Positions 1 through 11,388 are shown, counted from the first letter of the stretch. The stretch: 64,000 bases of DNA from Limnephilus marmoratus (GCA_917880885.1 OU862910.1:52381285-52445284); one strand, 5' to 3'. The notes: generated from the letters alone by a model not told the origin. Made by a program: numbers and translations.

Positions 1-658
1 GCTGCACAAGCTCCGTATCTGAGGATTAGTGAGCCCAGATACTTAAATGAATCACAGTTGGCTAATATTACTCAATCCAGTTGCATCGATGGAGTTACAG
101 CATTTGTGTCTTAAAATGGTAAATACAAATATTCAGTCTTTTTCCTGGAATGAGTATCTGGAACAACTGTATCATAAAAAATTAACGCGTTTTAAAATGG
201 TGATTCATTTCGTCATGGTCACTTGTTTACTGGACCAATTAAAATAACCATTAATTTGTGGGTGTTAAAACGGGTAATATATATTGTAAACATTGCATAA
301 TTATATACAAACAAGAAGCAAGTTCGTTGTTAGCGGAAATATCAATGATCGTAATAATAAAAGAGACGATGAATTCTTTCACATTAATGCGAACACTCAA
401 GGATGTTTCGATTAGTATTTAAAAATGTGCAAATTAAATTCAAAACGGTATAGGAAGCTTATTGCTAGGTCAAGGAAAATACGAGTTAATATTACGTTGA
501 TTTCTACGGAAACTAACTAATTAACTTCCTTATATTCCTCATAGATGGCATTCTATTGATTGAACACTGAATAGTTTTCCTTATCGCCTAAGACTCTGCT
601 TCCATTTATGGCGTGTTATTTGGGCAAATTGAATAATATGTCCGTGTTAGTACATAAT
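1..658. other. No gene recognised
   Basis: AT-rich sequence without a supportable coding region. The longest open frame (47-247, 66 codons) has no recognisable motif and looks like chance. Confidence 0.5.
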
Positions 659-1535
659 GAGCGCTTTTATTAGTATCGTGACTATTCACGATTACGGTAC
701 CTTGACGGCATAAAAAAGGCAATGAACATACCTACGTTTCTTTTCACAATAATGCTGCAGCTCTTTCAAAAGTTGAGATACAAAATGTACGCAGGTCTGT
801 TTCCTCCAAAGAAAAAAAGTAAACATTTTCTTGCATCTATCTCACGCACCGCACCGTGACGTTTCCTACAATACTACTAGCCGTGACGATAATTTTGAAA
901 GAATGGAATATAGTTACAAGGATAATATTGAAGTGTGATTGAATTCCAAAAATTCAAAAACTTCAAACTCAATAACAGCAGTCGAAAATGAGACAAACGG
1001 TGAACATACGTCTGCACCAGTGGCGATCCGTCAGTTTTCAGTGAGCTAGAGTGCTAAGATTGAAAAATACGACGTTATTGATGCTGTTGTAGCTGAAAAT
1101 GATTTTTTTTCAAAATATCAATATTTTGTATGAAAATTTTCAGTACACAAAAAATTGAAACATTCATACCAAAAGTTGAAATTTTGAAAAAAAATAATTT
1201 TCAGCTACAACATCAATAACATCGTATTTTTCAATCTTAACACTCTAGCTCACTGAAAACTCACTGGTCTGCACCCCCCCAAAGGAAACACACAATCGTT
1301 ATCATAGGTATAAAGAAAATGAAACATAATTCCCGTCGCCGTGGCAGAGCCGAAATAAGAAATATCTATTTCCTCCAAAGGAAAAAATGTAGTACTTTGG
1401 GGGAAACAGTAACACGTATTTTGTGTGTCTCATCTTTTGTCTCACCATTATTAAATGTGTAAGAAAGAGCTGCAGCATTATAGCGATGTAGTGCCGTAAA
1501 TATGTATGATCACGTTAATAATAAAAGCACCCATT
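659..1535. repeat. Inverted pair of short TIR repeats (family B)
   Basis: The left half (about 659-880) and the reverse complement of the right half (about 1275-1535) share the same order of blocks: a GCTTTTATTA-type end, an AATGCTGCAGCTCTTTC block and a TTTCCTCCAAAG block. Further copies lie at 35455-35880 and 60190-60411. The 60190 copy is a compact unit of about 220 bp with inverted ends, which suggests a MITE. Here two copies face each other and a later hAT MITE sits between them. The superfamily is not determined. Confidence 0.6.
1010..1274. mobile_element. hAT-type MITE with 8-bp target duplication
   Basis: The element runs 1018-1266 (249 bp). It is bounded by a perfect duplication GTCTGCAC at 1010-1017 and 1267-1274. 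The ends are CAGTGGCGATCC on the left and CAGTGAGTTTTC on the right (reverse complement); the right end lacks about 10 bp that the left has. Long subterminal inverted arms follow (1034-1095 against 1190-1257). An 8-bp duplication with CAGTG ends is typical of hAT. It has no coding capacity, so it must have been mobilised in trans. Confidence 0.85.
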
Positions 1536-3539
1536 CCGTTAAAGTCAATAATTTTCTTGTAATTCAGTCAATATGGAGTGGAGTTATGACTCCAATTGTC
1601 AGTTATGTTGAAAACAGAAAAATATGAATAATATAAAATTTATAAAATTTTTGCAATAAATCAATCTACACTTTCAAAAATACACGCGAATTATGGTGAC
1701 CCAACAGTCGATCTCCCGACAGTGTTGCCCCCCGAAAGTATAATTATTATAAAAATTTGTGACAGCTTCAATATTCGTCCTTTAAAATGAAAATAAACTC
1801 TGACCTAAGGAGTACTAGGTATGCCCTCAGTCGGTAATAGGAGCGGTCATAAGAAGTTTTGATAGGTATTTACTCCTGTGGCGAACAGGGTCCAAAAAAA
1901 AAAGAGAATTCCATTGATCCGAAAAATTTGATTACCTACTTCCCCCTTGAGTGTTTTTCACAATTCATCCTTTCAAACTTTTTCCTAAACAGAGTTTTCT
2001 TTTCAATATAACATACTTTGTTTTACCCCTATTTCTTTGAATCTCTAGCCACTGTGAGAGATAGCTCACTAACCTGGCCTTAGTTTAACCTTTGAATACA
2101 AAATCAAATATCAAACGAATTTATTTAGGGTGACGATGTTGTATACTTATATACTTCTATGTACAGTATATGGAAAAGTAGTTTTGCAAACTTTGACATC
2201 TCAGAACTTGGTAAGGCGAAGTTAGAACCATATACAACCAAATTAATGAACTAACCAAAGCATCGTAACAACGGTCAACTGGCAGACACAAACAAAATGG
2301 CGATTGAAAAAGAACCTTGTTAATTAAATAATGGAATTTAAGTTTGATGTTAGAACTTCGTCATACAAGTTATCCACGGAAATGCAACACGGGTGGCTCT
2401 GAAAATTATTTTGGTTCCAATAATTTGTGACGCGGTTCGCGACTCAGATGTTGCTATGGCATAAATCATTCATTTGTAAAATGCAACAAATATTGTTCAA
2501 CACAATGTAATAATTATGCAAAACATCCTTGCGGTAATTCATAATAACAATAATAGCAGTGCAAACAAAAGACTAATTATTTGTTAGAAATATCTACAAT
2601 GCAACATAGTTAATTATTATTGGTGTTCAAATTAGTTGCGCAAAACGTTCTCACTGTTGGGCGTCGGTCGTTATAATACCAATAATGACTGTGGCCCACC
2701 TAGTCATAAAATGACTCGAGAACCTTCGAAGGTTTACCTGCACACTAAATTTATCGCAGCAGGTTTAACATGCGGAGGTGTCATAAAATTTTGTTATGCA
2801 CGGTGTCCAGAAGTCAACGGTGGAAATGTTAGCTATCCACACAGACCATTGTAGGAACTACTAGTAATTTGATTTTAAATGCTGGCAATTTTCATTTAGA
2901 TTTAAATGCCACACCGTAACGCGTGCGGGCTTCACCGCGCTACCAAATGACAGAGCGGTTTTGAAACGAGCCGTTATTTCGTCTCTAGTGTTTCGTTCTT
3001 GTTTCCAACCTTTTATGATAACATTGCTTTTGTAAATTTGAGTGCTTAATTATTAGTTTATCTATTTGAATATTAAATTTCTTTATTTAAATGCATCCTA
3101 ATACAGCATCCGCGTCCTTTAGCAATCAGCAGATCAACATTAACTAACTCTCCGCGTTACCCGATTTCTTTTATTGTATACATTTGTATTTACTTGCAGT
3201 AGGTACATTAATATTAGTTTTGTTCTTGTTTTCTTTTAATTTAAAAAATTGGAACTGATAAATGATAATCATTCCAGACAAGCCATAAAGTAGATACCAA
3301 AATTATTTTATTTTTGTAATAAATAAAATATAATTTTGTTTTGGAATGTGAATTTATTTTGTTTGCATTTCTGACAGATCTAAATCTGAATAACGATTTT
3401 TAACTATTCGGACCCATAAGCTTCTTTATACGTATGACGTTTGAGGCGTACCTGAGTTATTAAAGTATACTAACGGTGTTCTTTCGAATGGTAAATTTCT
3501 GATCGTCTCTAATTATTTCTTTGACAGGCGATGATCCTG
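1536..3539. other. No gene recognised
   Basis: AT-rich, apparently single-copy within the window. A 72-codon frame at 2636-2854 and a slightly GC-richer patch at 2900-3010 have no recognisable homology. I see no splice context that would support an exon. Confidence 0.45.
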
Positions 3540-3619
3540 AGGCAAATATTTTATAAATGCTTTCAGCTTTACAAATCCTATAATTATAATATCCCGTGAT
3601 TTACACGGGTCTGCGCTAG
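3540..3619 (+). mobile_element. Helitron 3' terminus
   Basis: A hairpin CCCGTG/CACGGG at 3593-3609 is followed 6 nt later by CTAG at 3616-3619 and then T. This is the canonical Helitron 3' end: a short GC hairpin just upstream of CTRR, inserted before T. The 5' end is not identified. Related, decayed hairpins lie at 29677-29700 and 63154-63176. Confidence 0.6.
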
Positions 3620-3681
3620 TAAATTTATAAATAATGAGTTAAATAAATTAAAAAAGTGTGTTTAATACTTACTCCTCATCA

Positions 3682-4110
3682 AGACCTATGTATGGAGTAT
3701 CTTGATGTACGGCTGCGAAACATGGTGTCTATCCGAAAGAGATAAAGGAGACTAGAGGTATTTGAGATGTGGTCCTATAGAAGACTATTAGAAATTTCCT
3801 GGAGAGACATCATTCCAAATGAAGAGGTTCTCCAAAGAATCGAAGGAGGAAGGCACCTGCTCCAGACCTTGTCCGAAAGGCGTGCAAGATGGATCGGCCA
3901 TCTAATACGACAAGAAAGCCTCTTACGTGCCATAATGGAGGGTATGACCGAGGGGGCAAACTCTAGGGACGCCCACGCCGAGAGTACCTGGAGGACCTGC
4001 TGGTGGACGGGCGCTGCTCATCATATGCAGACTTCAAAAGAGCCGCACAAGACATGGAAGAATGGAAGAGAAGAATAGAGGAAATTGCTGCAAACCAATC
4101 CCAGGATTGA
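3682..4110 (+). pseudogene. RTE-like LINE reverse transcriptase, C-terminal remnant
   Basis: The plus strand encodes a decayed C-terminal part of an RTE-type retrotransposon polyprotein. The first part reads SILMYGCETW. A stop and a frameshift follow near 3750, and the frame resumes as EVFEMWSYRRLLEISWRDII then NEEVLQRI, LSERRARWIGHLIR and LLRAIMEG (about 3760-3960). The YG-ETW, FEMW-RR, ISW and WIGH-R signatures are the usual post-RT thumb and tail signatures of RTE/BovB-like elements. After about 3960 the frame drifts. There is no intact polymerase core here, so this copy is dead. The exact clade is an inference. Confidence 0.75.
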
Positions 4111-5251
4111 AACCAGAGAGAGAGAATATTTACTAAGAACACAACGGCAAGTCGCTTTCGTTAAATGACATTGACAATGATAAAGTTACATGATTTTTTT
4201 TTTGCATTTAAAAAAAGCTAAAAAAATGTACGCATTCGTATACTCTTGCGTGCCTATTATTCCTAAACGAAAATAAATCCCTCTAGTGAAAGATTAAAAT
4301 ATAAACCACCAGGTCCTTTCAATTTGGTCCTTCTTTCCTACATGCCTTTTTTCCATTGGCTCTAAACAATTTGGGGCATACGAGTACACACGTCTTATAA
4401 AAAAGATGTACAAAATTTGTTGTCTTGAGCTACGAGACAGAAAATTTGTTGCAAGCTATCAGAATCTGGCAATGGAACCAAAAAATAAGTGAAATGTTTG
4501 GCTGTTTTCCCACGTTTTCCTAGACACCTTTTAATGGCCAATAAAAAAAACTTGTTTCCAGTTACAGCAGACCTCTAGGTAGGCACTAAAAATAGTTAAT
4601 AGTTTGTACATACCTTAAAGGAAAGTTCGTTGAGTGTTAATGGGTGTGGCTAACTAGGTCCAATCAGCATACCTGAAAGGGAAAAAATATTTTCTATCAT
4701 TTCTATAAATCATCATAATTATTATCAACACCTGTTTTGAATATCACGGGGACCTCAAATAAGTAAACATTTACAAAAACATTAACACTTTCTTAACCAG
4801 TCTCGATTGGAATCACTCAAATGCCGGTGACCTTCCATCTTTTTTATAACGTGAATACTACAAAATTGACCTAACTACATCCTACGAAATAGAGCCTAGC
4901 GTCTTCAATAGGCCACTTGCATCACATTTTTTTTTTTTAAATTCCAGTTTAGGCAAATATTCTAAGACATTTCAATCGTATTTTTGAAACCCTTGTGATT
5001 TTGTGAAAATTTCAATCCGAAAAATCAGACCATTTTTTATAAACCGGAAAGACGGGACATAATTTTATAGGTGCGAAAAAAACAATAATTACATAGCCGA
5101 AAATCATTTATAAAAAAAGAACGTTTGCCACACGAATGGCACTGGAGAATAACGAGGCATTCCAAAAATATTACATCTCATAAATATTTTTTTCCTTGAT
5201 TCATCTTGATCATAAATCATTATAATGTACAACGTCTATATTACTAAATCC
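4111..5251. other. No gene recognised
   Basis: AT-rich sequence with homopolymer T runs and no supportable ORF, RNA gene or repeat copy that I could match elsewhere in the window. Confidence 0.45.
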
Positions 5252-5547
5252 ATTTTTTTTTTATTTATTTTTTTATTTTTTTTATTTTTTTTTTATTTTA
5301 GCATATAAAATATAATATACATTTAGATAATGTAGTAATTTGCGTACATGTTCATTTTAAAATACGTTAATACCACTGTTCCATGGAAGCATTAGCTTGT
5401 GTCTGGAAGAGTAGTGTACATTTTTAATGCTATATTTAAGTTATTAAATTACAATGTGAATGTAAAAAACAATAAGTTGTAAGTTCGGTGATATGCAAAT
5501 AGTTGCTAAAAACAATACAAAATTTAACTTATTTGAAGAACAGAGTA
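5252..5547 (-). repeat. LINE 3' UTR and A-rich tail
   Basis: On the minus strand the sequence after the RT stop codon (5548) runs for about 250 bp. It ends in an A-rich tail, seen on the plus strand as a T-rich run at about 5252-5300. This marks the 3' end of the LINE insertion. Confidence 0.65.
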
Positions 5548-7038
5548 TCACTTGGAAACTGAGTTATAAGTAGTTGTTCTTGAGATTAGATTAGTCGGAA
5601 ACTTTTTTTTTAGTTTTTTTTTTATATTATCTTTAAAATATTTTTTAACAGTGTTTATTAATTGGATTTTATCATTAATTTTTCTAATTTCATCCGGTAA
5701 TCGGTTGAAAATAAGTCTTCCTTGATAAGTATAATAATTTTGTGCAAAGGAAGTGTTTAATTTTGGGCATGAGAAAATATATTTATGTCTAGTACGGTTT
5801 TCAGTTATAAAATGATATTTTTCTTTTTCTTTTATAGTTTGAATCAATGCATTTCTATTGTATAGATCTTTGAAAGATGGTACTTGGAATTCCTTAAATA
5901 ATTGATCCGTTGGGTAGTCAGAAGGTTTTTTCAATATGATTTTAATTATTAGCCTCTGCACAACTTCAATTGGGGAAAGATTAGTTTTGTATGCGGATCC
6001 CCAGCTAATGATAGCATATTGTAAAGTTGATTGAACCAAAGCGTAATATATTAGATTTAAGTTTTTTACAGATAAAAAATTTCTGATTCTTAAAAATATA
6101 TAAATCAATTTTCTAATATTTTTTACAACTTGACAAATTTGTTCCTTCCATTTCAAATTTTTATCGATTATGACTCCTAAATATTTGATTGTGCTTGTTG
6201 TTTTTAATATTGTGCAGTTTTGGATACAATAATTTTTACTATGTGTTTTGGAATTATCATGGATGATGATATCAATGTTTTTAGGGATATCATTTTTGTG
6301 TATTGCAAATGGAATTACAAATGTTTTATCACCATTTAGTGATAGTAAATTTACGTCGAAGAAATTCTTTAAAATATTTATGTCTTCGGTGGCTTTAAAT
6401 GTTACTTTTTCCCAAGTTTTATCGCTAATTATTAATACCGTATCATCGGCATATGAAGTAATTTGGCCATGTAGTGGTTGAAAAAAAATGTCATTAACAT
6501 ATATGGTGAAAAGGATTGGTCCTATTACTGTACCTTGAGGGATTCCAAAGTCTGATATTTCTTTATCGCTATTAATCTGATTTATTTTTACGACTTGCGG
6601 TCGATTTTTTAGGTAGTTCGAAATCCATTTAATTGCATTGTCTTTTATACATATATTGTTTAGTTTTTTTAGTAGAATCTCATGGGATATACTATCAAAA
6701 GCTTTTCTGAGATCAATAAATATACCGGCACATTTTTCACCTTTATCCAATGATTCGTTGATGTATGAGGTTACATTAGCAATAGCATCTTGTGTGCTGA
6801 GTGACTTTATAAAACCAAACTGGTTTTTGTGAAGAATTTTATTACTTTCTAGGAAACTGACTAATTGATTTTTCACAATTTTTTCAAAAATCTTTCCAAT
6901 GTTTGAGATTAGACAAATTGGGCGATAGTTAGTTACTTGTTGAGGATCTCCAGATTTATAAATAGGTGAAATAATTGTATTTTTATAGTTTGTCGGAAAT
7001 ATTCCCTCTGTTAAAATGTAATATACTTGTCTTGTAAA
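5548..7038 (-). CDS. Non-LTR retrotransposon reverse transcriptase (jockey/CR1-like), 5'-truncated
   Basis: This is a single open frame of 496 codons on the minus strand; it is entered mid-protein, so there is no true start codon. It encodes most of a LINE reverse transcriptase, which copies element RNA into the chromosome by target-primed reverse transcription. In order it has SPIYKSGDP and NYRPICLISNIGKIFEKIV (about 6880-6960), QFGF then ST, motif A FIDLRKAFDSI with the first catalytic Asp, GIPQGTVIGPILF (motif B), and YADDTVLI with the catalytic Asp pair near 6445. A thumb and C-terminal region (SSLQYAIISWGSA-like and FNRLPDEIRK-like) follows. The frame has no internal stop over 1.49 kb, so the copy is fairly young. 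The endonuclease and ORF1 are missing: an AT-rich junction at about 7039-7070 marks 5' truncation. RNase H is not seen. The clade assignment is by motif style only. Confidence 0.9.
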   Translation of the reverse strand, partial: FTRQVYYILTEGIFPTNYKNTIISPIYKSGDPQQVTNYRPICLISNIGKIFEKIVKNQLVSFLESNKILHKNQFGFIKSLSTQDAIANVTSYINESLDKGEKCAGIFIDLRKAFDSISHEILLKKLNNICIKDNAIKWISNYLKNRPQVVKINQINSDKEISDFGIPQGTVIGPILFTIYVNDIFFQPLHGQITSYADDTVLIISDKTWEKVTFKATEDINILKNFFDVNLLSLNGDKTFVIPFAIHKNDIPKNIDIIIHDNSKTHSKNYCIQNCTILKTTSTIKYLGVIIDKNLKWKEQICQVVKNIRKLIYIFLRIRNFLSVKNLNLIYYALVQSTLQYAIISWGSAYKTNLSPIEVVQRLIIKIILKKPSDYPTDQLFKEFQVPSFKDLYNRNALIQTIKEKEKYHFITENRTRHKYIFSCPKLNTSFAQNYYTYQGRLIFNRLPDEIRKINDKIQLINTVKKYFKDNIKKKLKKKFPTNLISRTTTYNSVSK

Positions 7039-7317
7039 TTATAATAATAATAAGAATATTATAAAATTTGATTTTGTTAAAATCAGCACCATAAACATTA
7101 TACCTCTAAAACACGTACCGACATCTAAAATGTACGGGGTTCTCTCAATAACATCTATCAAAAAGTTAAACCAAATGATAAGTTCCCAGAGAACAAACAA
7201 TAAATCTAGTGAACGTTAAATGTCAATTTCAAAAATTTGCCTGAAATCAAAGTGATGCCATATAAAAAAAATAAATCAGCGTGGAATTTTACAAAATTAA
7301 TAGGAACATTTCGGAGA

Positions 7318-7806
7318 CGGGACATTTTCATGTAGTGACCTATTGGGGTATGTTGTGGGGCTGAAATAAGTTGGGAAGAGAAGGAGATTGTCACCAAAGG
7401 CGGCTAAAACCATTTCAAGCAATGTTTTTATAATGAATTATGAACTTTAACCAAAAGTTTTTTTTTACGTGAGTACCACATAAGAGTCCCAAACTTCTCC
7501 CGTCTGGAGCCAGTGAGACTATGGCATACCCAATTGGGGTATGTTGTGAGGCTGATTTTGAAAAGGGAAGGAGATGGCGTAAAAGATGGCGTATTCAGAT
7601 CTAGTCACCGAACACGGCAAAAGCTATTTCAATCAACTTTTCAATTCTGAATGGTGGTCTTATTACACCAGGGCGATACGGATAATATCTTTTACTATGC
7701 AATGTGTCACAAATAAACTCTATACAAAATTTATACACGCCGGAATTTGAACCCGCGACTTTTAGATTGCTAGTTTAGAGCCTTACCCCTCGACCACGGA
7801 GGCGTT
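7318..7806 (-). mobile_element. SINE-1, two old minus-strand fragments
   Basis: 7471-7806 is a nearly full, diverged copy. It holds the tail region (CTGGAGCCAGTGAGACTATGG), the ATTGGGGTATGTTGTGAGGC block, the ACCAGGGCGATA block, and the tRNA-like head at 7740-7803 with a box B complement. 7318-7425 is a second partial copy lacking the head. Comparison with the young copies at 26895 and 31758 gives the orientation. Confidence 0.75.
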
Positions 7807-8470
7807 CAAGATGGTGCTACTGAGAGTATCTGGTATCTACCGCTTCCTGCAACTAGTAAATAAGAAAACATAATTAAAATAAAGTGGTCACGTAGGTACT
7901 CACGTACTCACACACCTAAATACCTGCTTAATCGAATCAGAATAATTTTAATTTAATAAACGTAATAAGTGGATAATGAATCCTTGACTTGTTTATATAT
8001 GCGAAATGCCAATATATTTTTCTAAACAATGTTTACAGTTTAACGCAGTTTACTTCCCTATAGGTAGTAAACAATTTCTACTTAATTGGATGTAAACAAC
8101 TACATTGTATATTTAGTGCTTTAAGTTAGGTACTTACTCATTTTGTTTTTCCTAATTATGTTTGTATTGTTCAACTGAATAATGGAATAACGTAACCACT
8201 CTTATTTTAGTTTATTATTTATGGTTCATCTAGTATTATGGCCCGGTAGTAAATAAGCTTATCTACGATTTTCTTTGAAAAGCGATGCAGATTGAAATAT
8301 TACGAAATGATACGTCAACGTTTTTTGTTTTATTTATTTTTATATTATATATTTAAACGTCCGTAGGGCTTTTAGATACAGTAGGTACATTTTTTTAAAA
8401 ATAACAATGAAAATAAAAAGTTGACAAAAAAAAGTAACATAAGTAAGATCTTCTCATGCAGTAAAACTTT
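7807..8470. other. No gene recognised
   Basis: AT-rich DNA. I see no ORF above background and no match to other repeats in the window. Confidence 0.45.
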
Positions 8471-8645
8471 GTGGGAATACATAATTATAATAAACACAAT
8501 AAACTGGAATATGTTCAATATATTTTTATTCACCCCCGAGGAAGGTTCAAGATGAACTGAAACCGGTTGGATTAAGAAATAATAAAGTGGAATTGAAACA
8601 AAGTTATTTTATTGTGTTTATTATAAAATATAATAATTGGCACAA
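8471..8645 (+). mobile_element. PLE terminal-repeat fragment with decayed hammerhead-like motif
   Basis: A TATAATAAACACAATAAA segment near 8487 is inverted at about 8608-8626, flanking a degenerate ribozyme-like motif at 8531-8575. The core is changed to CCGAGGA (8536-8542), but a GTTCA/TGAAC hairpin, GAAA (8559-8562) and the self-complementary ACCGGT (8562-8567) remain. The flank AATAAAGTGGAAT...ACAAAGTTATTTT resembles the other PLE repeats at 34600, 39600 and 62550. Confidence 0.55.
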
Positions 8646-8711
8646 AGTAGGTAACGTAGAATGTAAGTTAAGTAAAAATGGATAATCTGCCAATATCCTC
8701 CAAATCAACAA

Positions 8712-9483
8712 TCTTATATATAAAAATATAGTGTCACGGTGTTGGTGGTCGCACTCCTCCGAAATGGCTTGACCGATTTTTATGATTTTTTTATGTATAT
8801 TTGGTAGGTATGAGAATAGATTTTAAACTATATTTCGTACCGCTAGGTGATTAGGGTGTCCCTATCCAGAAAAAAAAATCTATTTTTTCGACAATTTTTT
8901 TTTTAGTATATTTTTTTTATCTGGCATCAAAAAAATACCTATAACCCCAAATTTTAACACTCCCACCCCCACCCTCCCATTTTTTAATCGCGATTTTAGT
9001 ATTTTTGTTTGAACAAATTTAACTGTCTTTCGTATTTTAAACAGAACGAAATTGTTCATGTTGTTGAATGACAGATGGCGCTACGTCCGCCTCATCGAAC
9101 TTTCATCCACCCATGCGCAAGACATTCACAAAAATCATTTTAATATTGCATTCGGCATCATGTTCTCGCGTGGGCGAGAACATGATGCCGAATGCAATAT
9201 GCCATCGAGCTTATTTGTGTTGGCTAAAGACGGACTGACAAAAAATATCGCACACTCAATTGCTCTTCGAAATTCATATTGATTTTCTTTATTTCATTTT
9301 CCCACTTCAGTTGGTGTTTTTTTTGTTTTTATCGGCGGTCATCGTTTACAGCGCTCCATTCCTCTTTCTGCCATAGATCTCATCCCCACACACTTGCAAT
9401 ACATTCGTTATTTTTTATTTAACAACCAAAACATTCGCTATAAATAATTTATATGGCAGAACAACGTTTGTCGGGTCAGCTAG
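8712..9483 (+). mobile_element. Non-autonomous Helitron, complete (family H1)
   Basis: It starts with TCTTATATATAAAAAT and ends with GGGTCAGCTAG. It lies between A (8711) and T (9484), as Helitrons do, without target duplication. The GTGTCACGGTG and CTCCGAAATGGCTTGACCGA blocks near the 5' end are shared with an inverted partial copy at 15285-15690. It encodes no Rep/helicase, so it is non-autonomous; the 76-codon frame at 9052-9282 is an artefact of a perfect internal palindrome. Confidence 0.75.
9143..9200. repeat. Perfect palindrome with 26-nt arms inside the Helitron
   Basis: Arms at 9143-9168 and 9175-9200 are exact reverse complements around a 6-nt spacer (CGTGGG). The related copy at 15285 does not reach this position, so I cannot say whether the palindrome belongs to the family. 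Confidence 0.9.
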
Positions 9484-10146
9484 TAATATTCATTAAAAGT
9501 GTTTAAAATTGGTGTTCACATTACTTTATGAAATAGGAAGAAATAGTTTGAAAGTACGGCGTTTGATGTTTGCCAAGTCAAGCTGATGTCAAAAAAATCC
9601 ATATTGTTTAATTACTCGTATTTGTTACCAAGACTATGTAAACGTTATATTGGGGAATTCAAACCATAGTTGGAATGAGATGTATGTAAATAAAATGTTA
9701 ATGTTTGTTCTTTAGGTACGTGTAGATTTATTAATTGCAGGTTGACAAAGATTCGGCAGATCCCATTGTACTTCATCGTTTTACTCAAATTAGAAGGCTG
9801 TTTGAGTGTAAGTTTGTTTACAATGACACCATTTTCTGTCCAGCCATCATTTGGTTGAGTTAATGTGACAGATTATCGTCAAATTACTTGCCTTGTGGAC
9901 TTGAGAGTGAGGCAATCCGCTGGTAAATACGAAATCTGCATAAATATTTATTTAGCGTACAGGTGGTAAATATGGTTAGAGTTCAATGCATTTCGAATGA
10001 CAAAGTAAATGTAAGCACCCACGTGTTATCTGCAGACCTTAGTAACTAATAGGTAGGCACTGGACCTGGTACAGGCAGCTTCGGTATTGAAATAACGCTA
10101 ACACGTGGTCAGAATTATTGAATTGCTTAGAATGGCAGAACTATAC
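9484..10146. other. No gene recognised
   Basis: AT-rich sequence, no supportable feature. Confidence 0.45.
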
Positions 10147-10617
10147 TTTTTTCTTTAGCAAAGCTCCAAACAGAAGACCCTGAGGAAAACAATTTTCCAC
10201 TGGTAGGCCTCATCATCTGTGTCATTTTTGGGGACGCTGTGTAGAGGGTCTGTTTTAGGGAAAGGAAGAGGAGGAAGTTCTGAGAAGGATAGGTATCTGA
10301 GGGTCAGTGTATCCAGGAGTGACGGACGTATGAATCCATTCTTCCCACAACAGTGAAAGGCGATGTGTCGAGTAAGTCAAGCTGATGAAGTCAAAAGTCC
10401 TTCAACCAGCCTCTCCTGATCCGGCCTGCCACGCAGAAAGTAGGCAAACGCATCCGCCCCGCCTAGATCCAGATAAACCTCATTCCCAGAAACCCGGGCA
10501 CCCCTGCTAAGTCTCTAAACGTAACGAACCACTTGGGGTGACCTAATGCTGAGGTGTTGGTTATCCAATAAAGTTTTCCCGGGGCGGCGGTACCCATACC
10601 CGCCTCCCAAATTGAAT
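10147..10617 (-). mobile_element. LINE-tailed short element (family A), full-length copy
   Basis: A minus-strand unit of about 470 bp. Its 5' module contains a GC-rich start, ATTGGATAACCAACACCTC, then GGTCACCCCAAGTGGTTCG and GGGGTGCCCGGG. Its 3' module resembles the end of the LINE at 22235-22660 (GACCCTC-ACACAGC, then CCTCAGGG, then TTTGCTAAAG and an A tail at 10147-10153). Other copies lie at 36946, 40858, 41272, 45666, 50549, 51496 and 59149. The shared tail suggests mobilisation by that LINE. The origin of the 5' module is unknown. Confidence 0.65.
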
Positions 10618-10919
10618 TACCTCAAATTGCCTTTCTCCTACCCATCTGAATGAACTCAAAATGACTTCGAAAAGAAAAGATTCAATACGAGACTCCATGC
10701 TCCATTTCCTGTAGTTGCTTCTCGCACTAAATTTACATACAATTCTTGTTCACAGAAATTTCGAAAGAGTAATAAAGCTTACTGATTCGACGTATTTAAT
10801 TTTTCATAACATTGCTTCCTAAAGTGCCTAAGCGCAAAAATCCTTATTTATAATTTTTTATATCTATGTTCTAATATAAGAACCCAATGGCCATCTAAAT
10901 AAATAAAACTAATAAAATA
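10618..10919. other. No gene recognised
   Basis: About 300 bp of AT-rich sequence between the family A copy and the PLE; nothing supportable. Confidence 0.4.
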
Positions 10920-10942
10920 AATCATCATCACCTCCTCCTTTA

Positions 10943-10983
10943 GCCAACGTTTCGGACAGCGTTACAATATCCATCATCAGGGC
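10943..10983 (-). ncRNA. Minimal hammerhead ribozyme-like motif (PLE), core intact
   Basis: Minus strand: stem I GCC (10983-10981) pairs with GGC (10945-10943). The core CTGATGA is at 10980-10974. Stem II is GGATA...TGTCC. GAAA is at 10953-10950 and overlaps self-complementary ACGT, then T as the cleavage-site base. Every family here has one extra unpaired base between the core and stem II, which departs from the textbook hammerhead and lowers certainty. Confidence 0.55.
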
Positions 10984-11057
10984 AGATGTATAAATGTTAG
11001 TGGTGAAATGTGTGCTTAAGTACTTAGAAACAATACCGTGTTGCCAGCTCCACTCCT

Positions 11058-11333
11058 CTACGAGCTGGCATTACAGTATACTTCAAGATGGTTTTCTGCA
11101 TTTAGCTTTGGTGTAGCAGTCAATAACCGGATACCAAGAACTATTCCGTCGTCCCTATTAATGTTAATAGGATTTTTATGAATTTCAATTGCCTCTGTAA
11201 TTAAGCGTGCTCTATAAGTTTTGGGTCTTCGCAGGGCTTCAGGAACAAATCCAAAGTAATGGCCGGTTTCAAGTAAATGCTCCGCAATTGTAGATTTGTC
11301 AGGGTGGCCAAGTTTAAAAAGTGACCAAGGCAT
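11058..11333 (-). pseudogene. PLE protein C-terminus: GIY-YIG endonuclease remnant
   Basis: A 91-codon open frame matches the end of Penelope-like proteins, which join a telomerase-like reverse transcriptase to a GIY-YIG nuclease that nicks the target. Visible signatures are STIAEHLLETGH (residues 14-25), then TEAIEIHKNP with the probable catalytic Glu (Glu47 or Glu50), and NINRDDG with a conserved Asn (Asn59). The GIY-YIG motif itself and all of the RT are missing because of 5' truncation. The first codons come from the junction with an inverted terminal-repeat scrap, so the apparent start Met is not a biological start. The stop is followed directly by the ribozyme-bearing terminal repeat, which fits PLE order. 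Confidence 0.85.
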
Positions 11334-11388
11334 AACACCCCAAAAACAAATAACAAAAATACTTTTTGCCGTGAAAATCTAAAAATCA

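Noticed and set aside
9052..9282. 76-codon frame in the Helitron
   Set aside because: It runs through a perfect palindrome and has no Rep or helicase motif.
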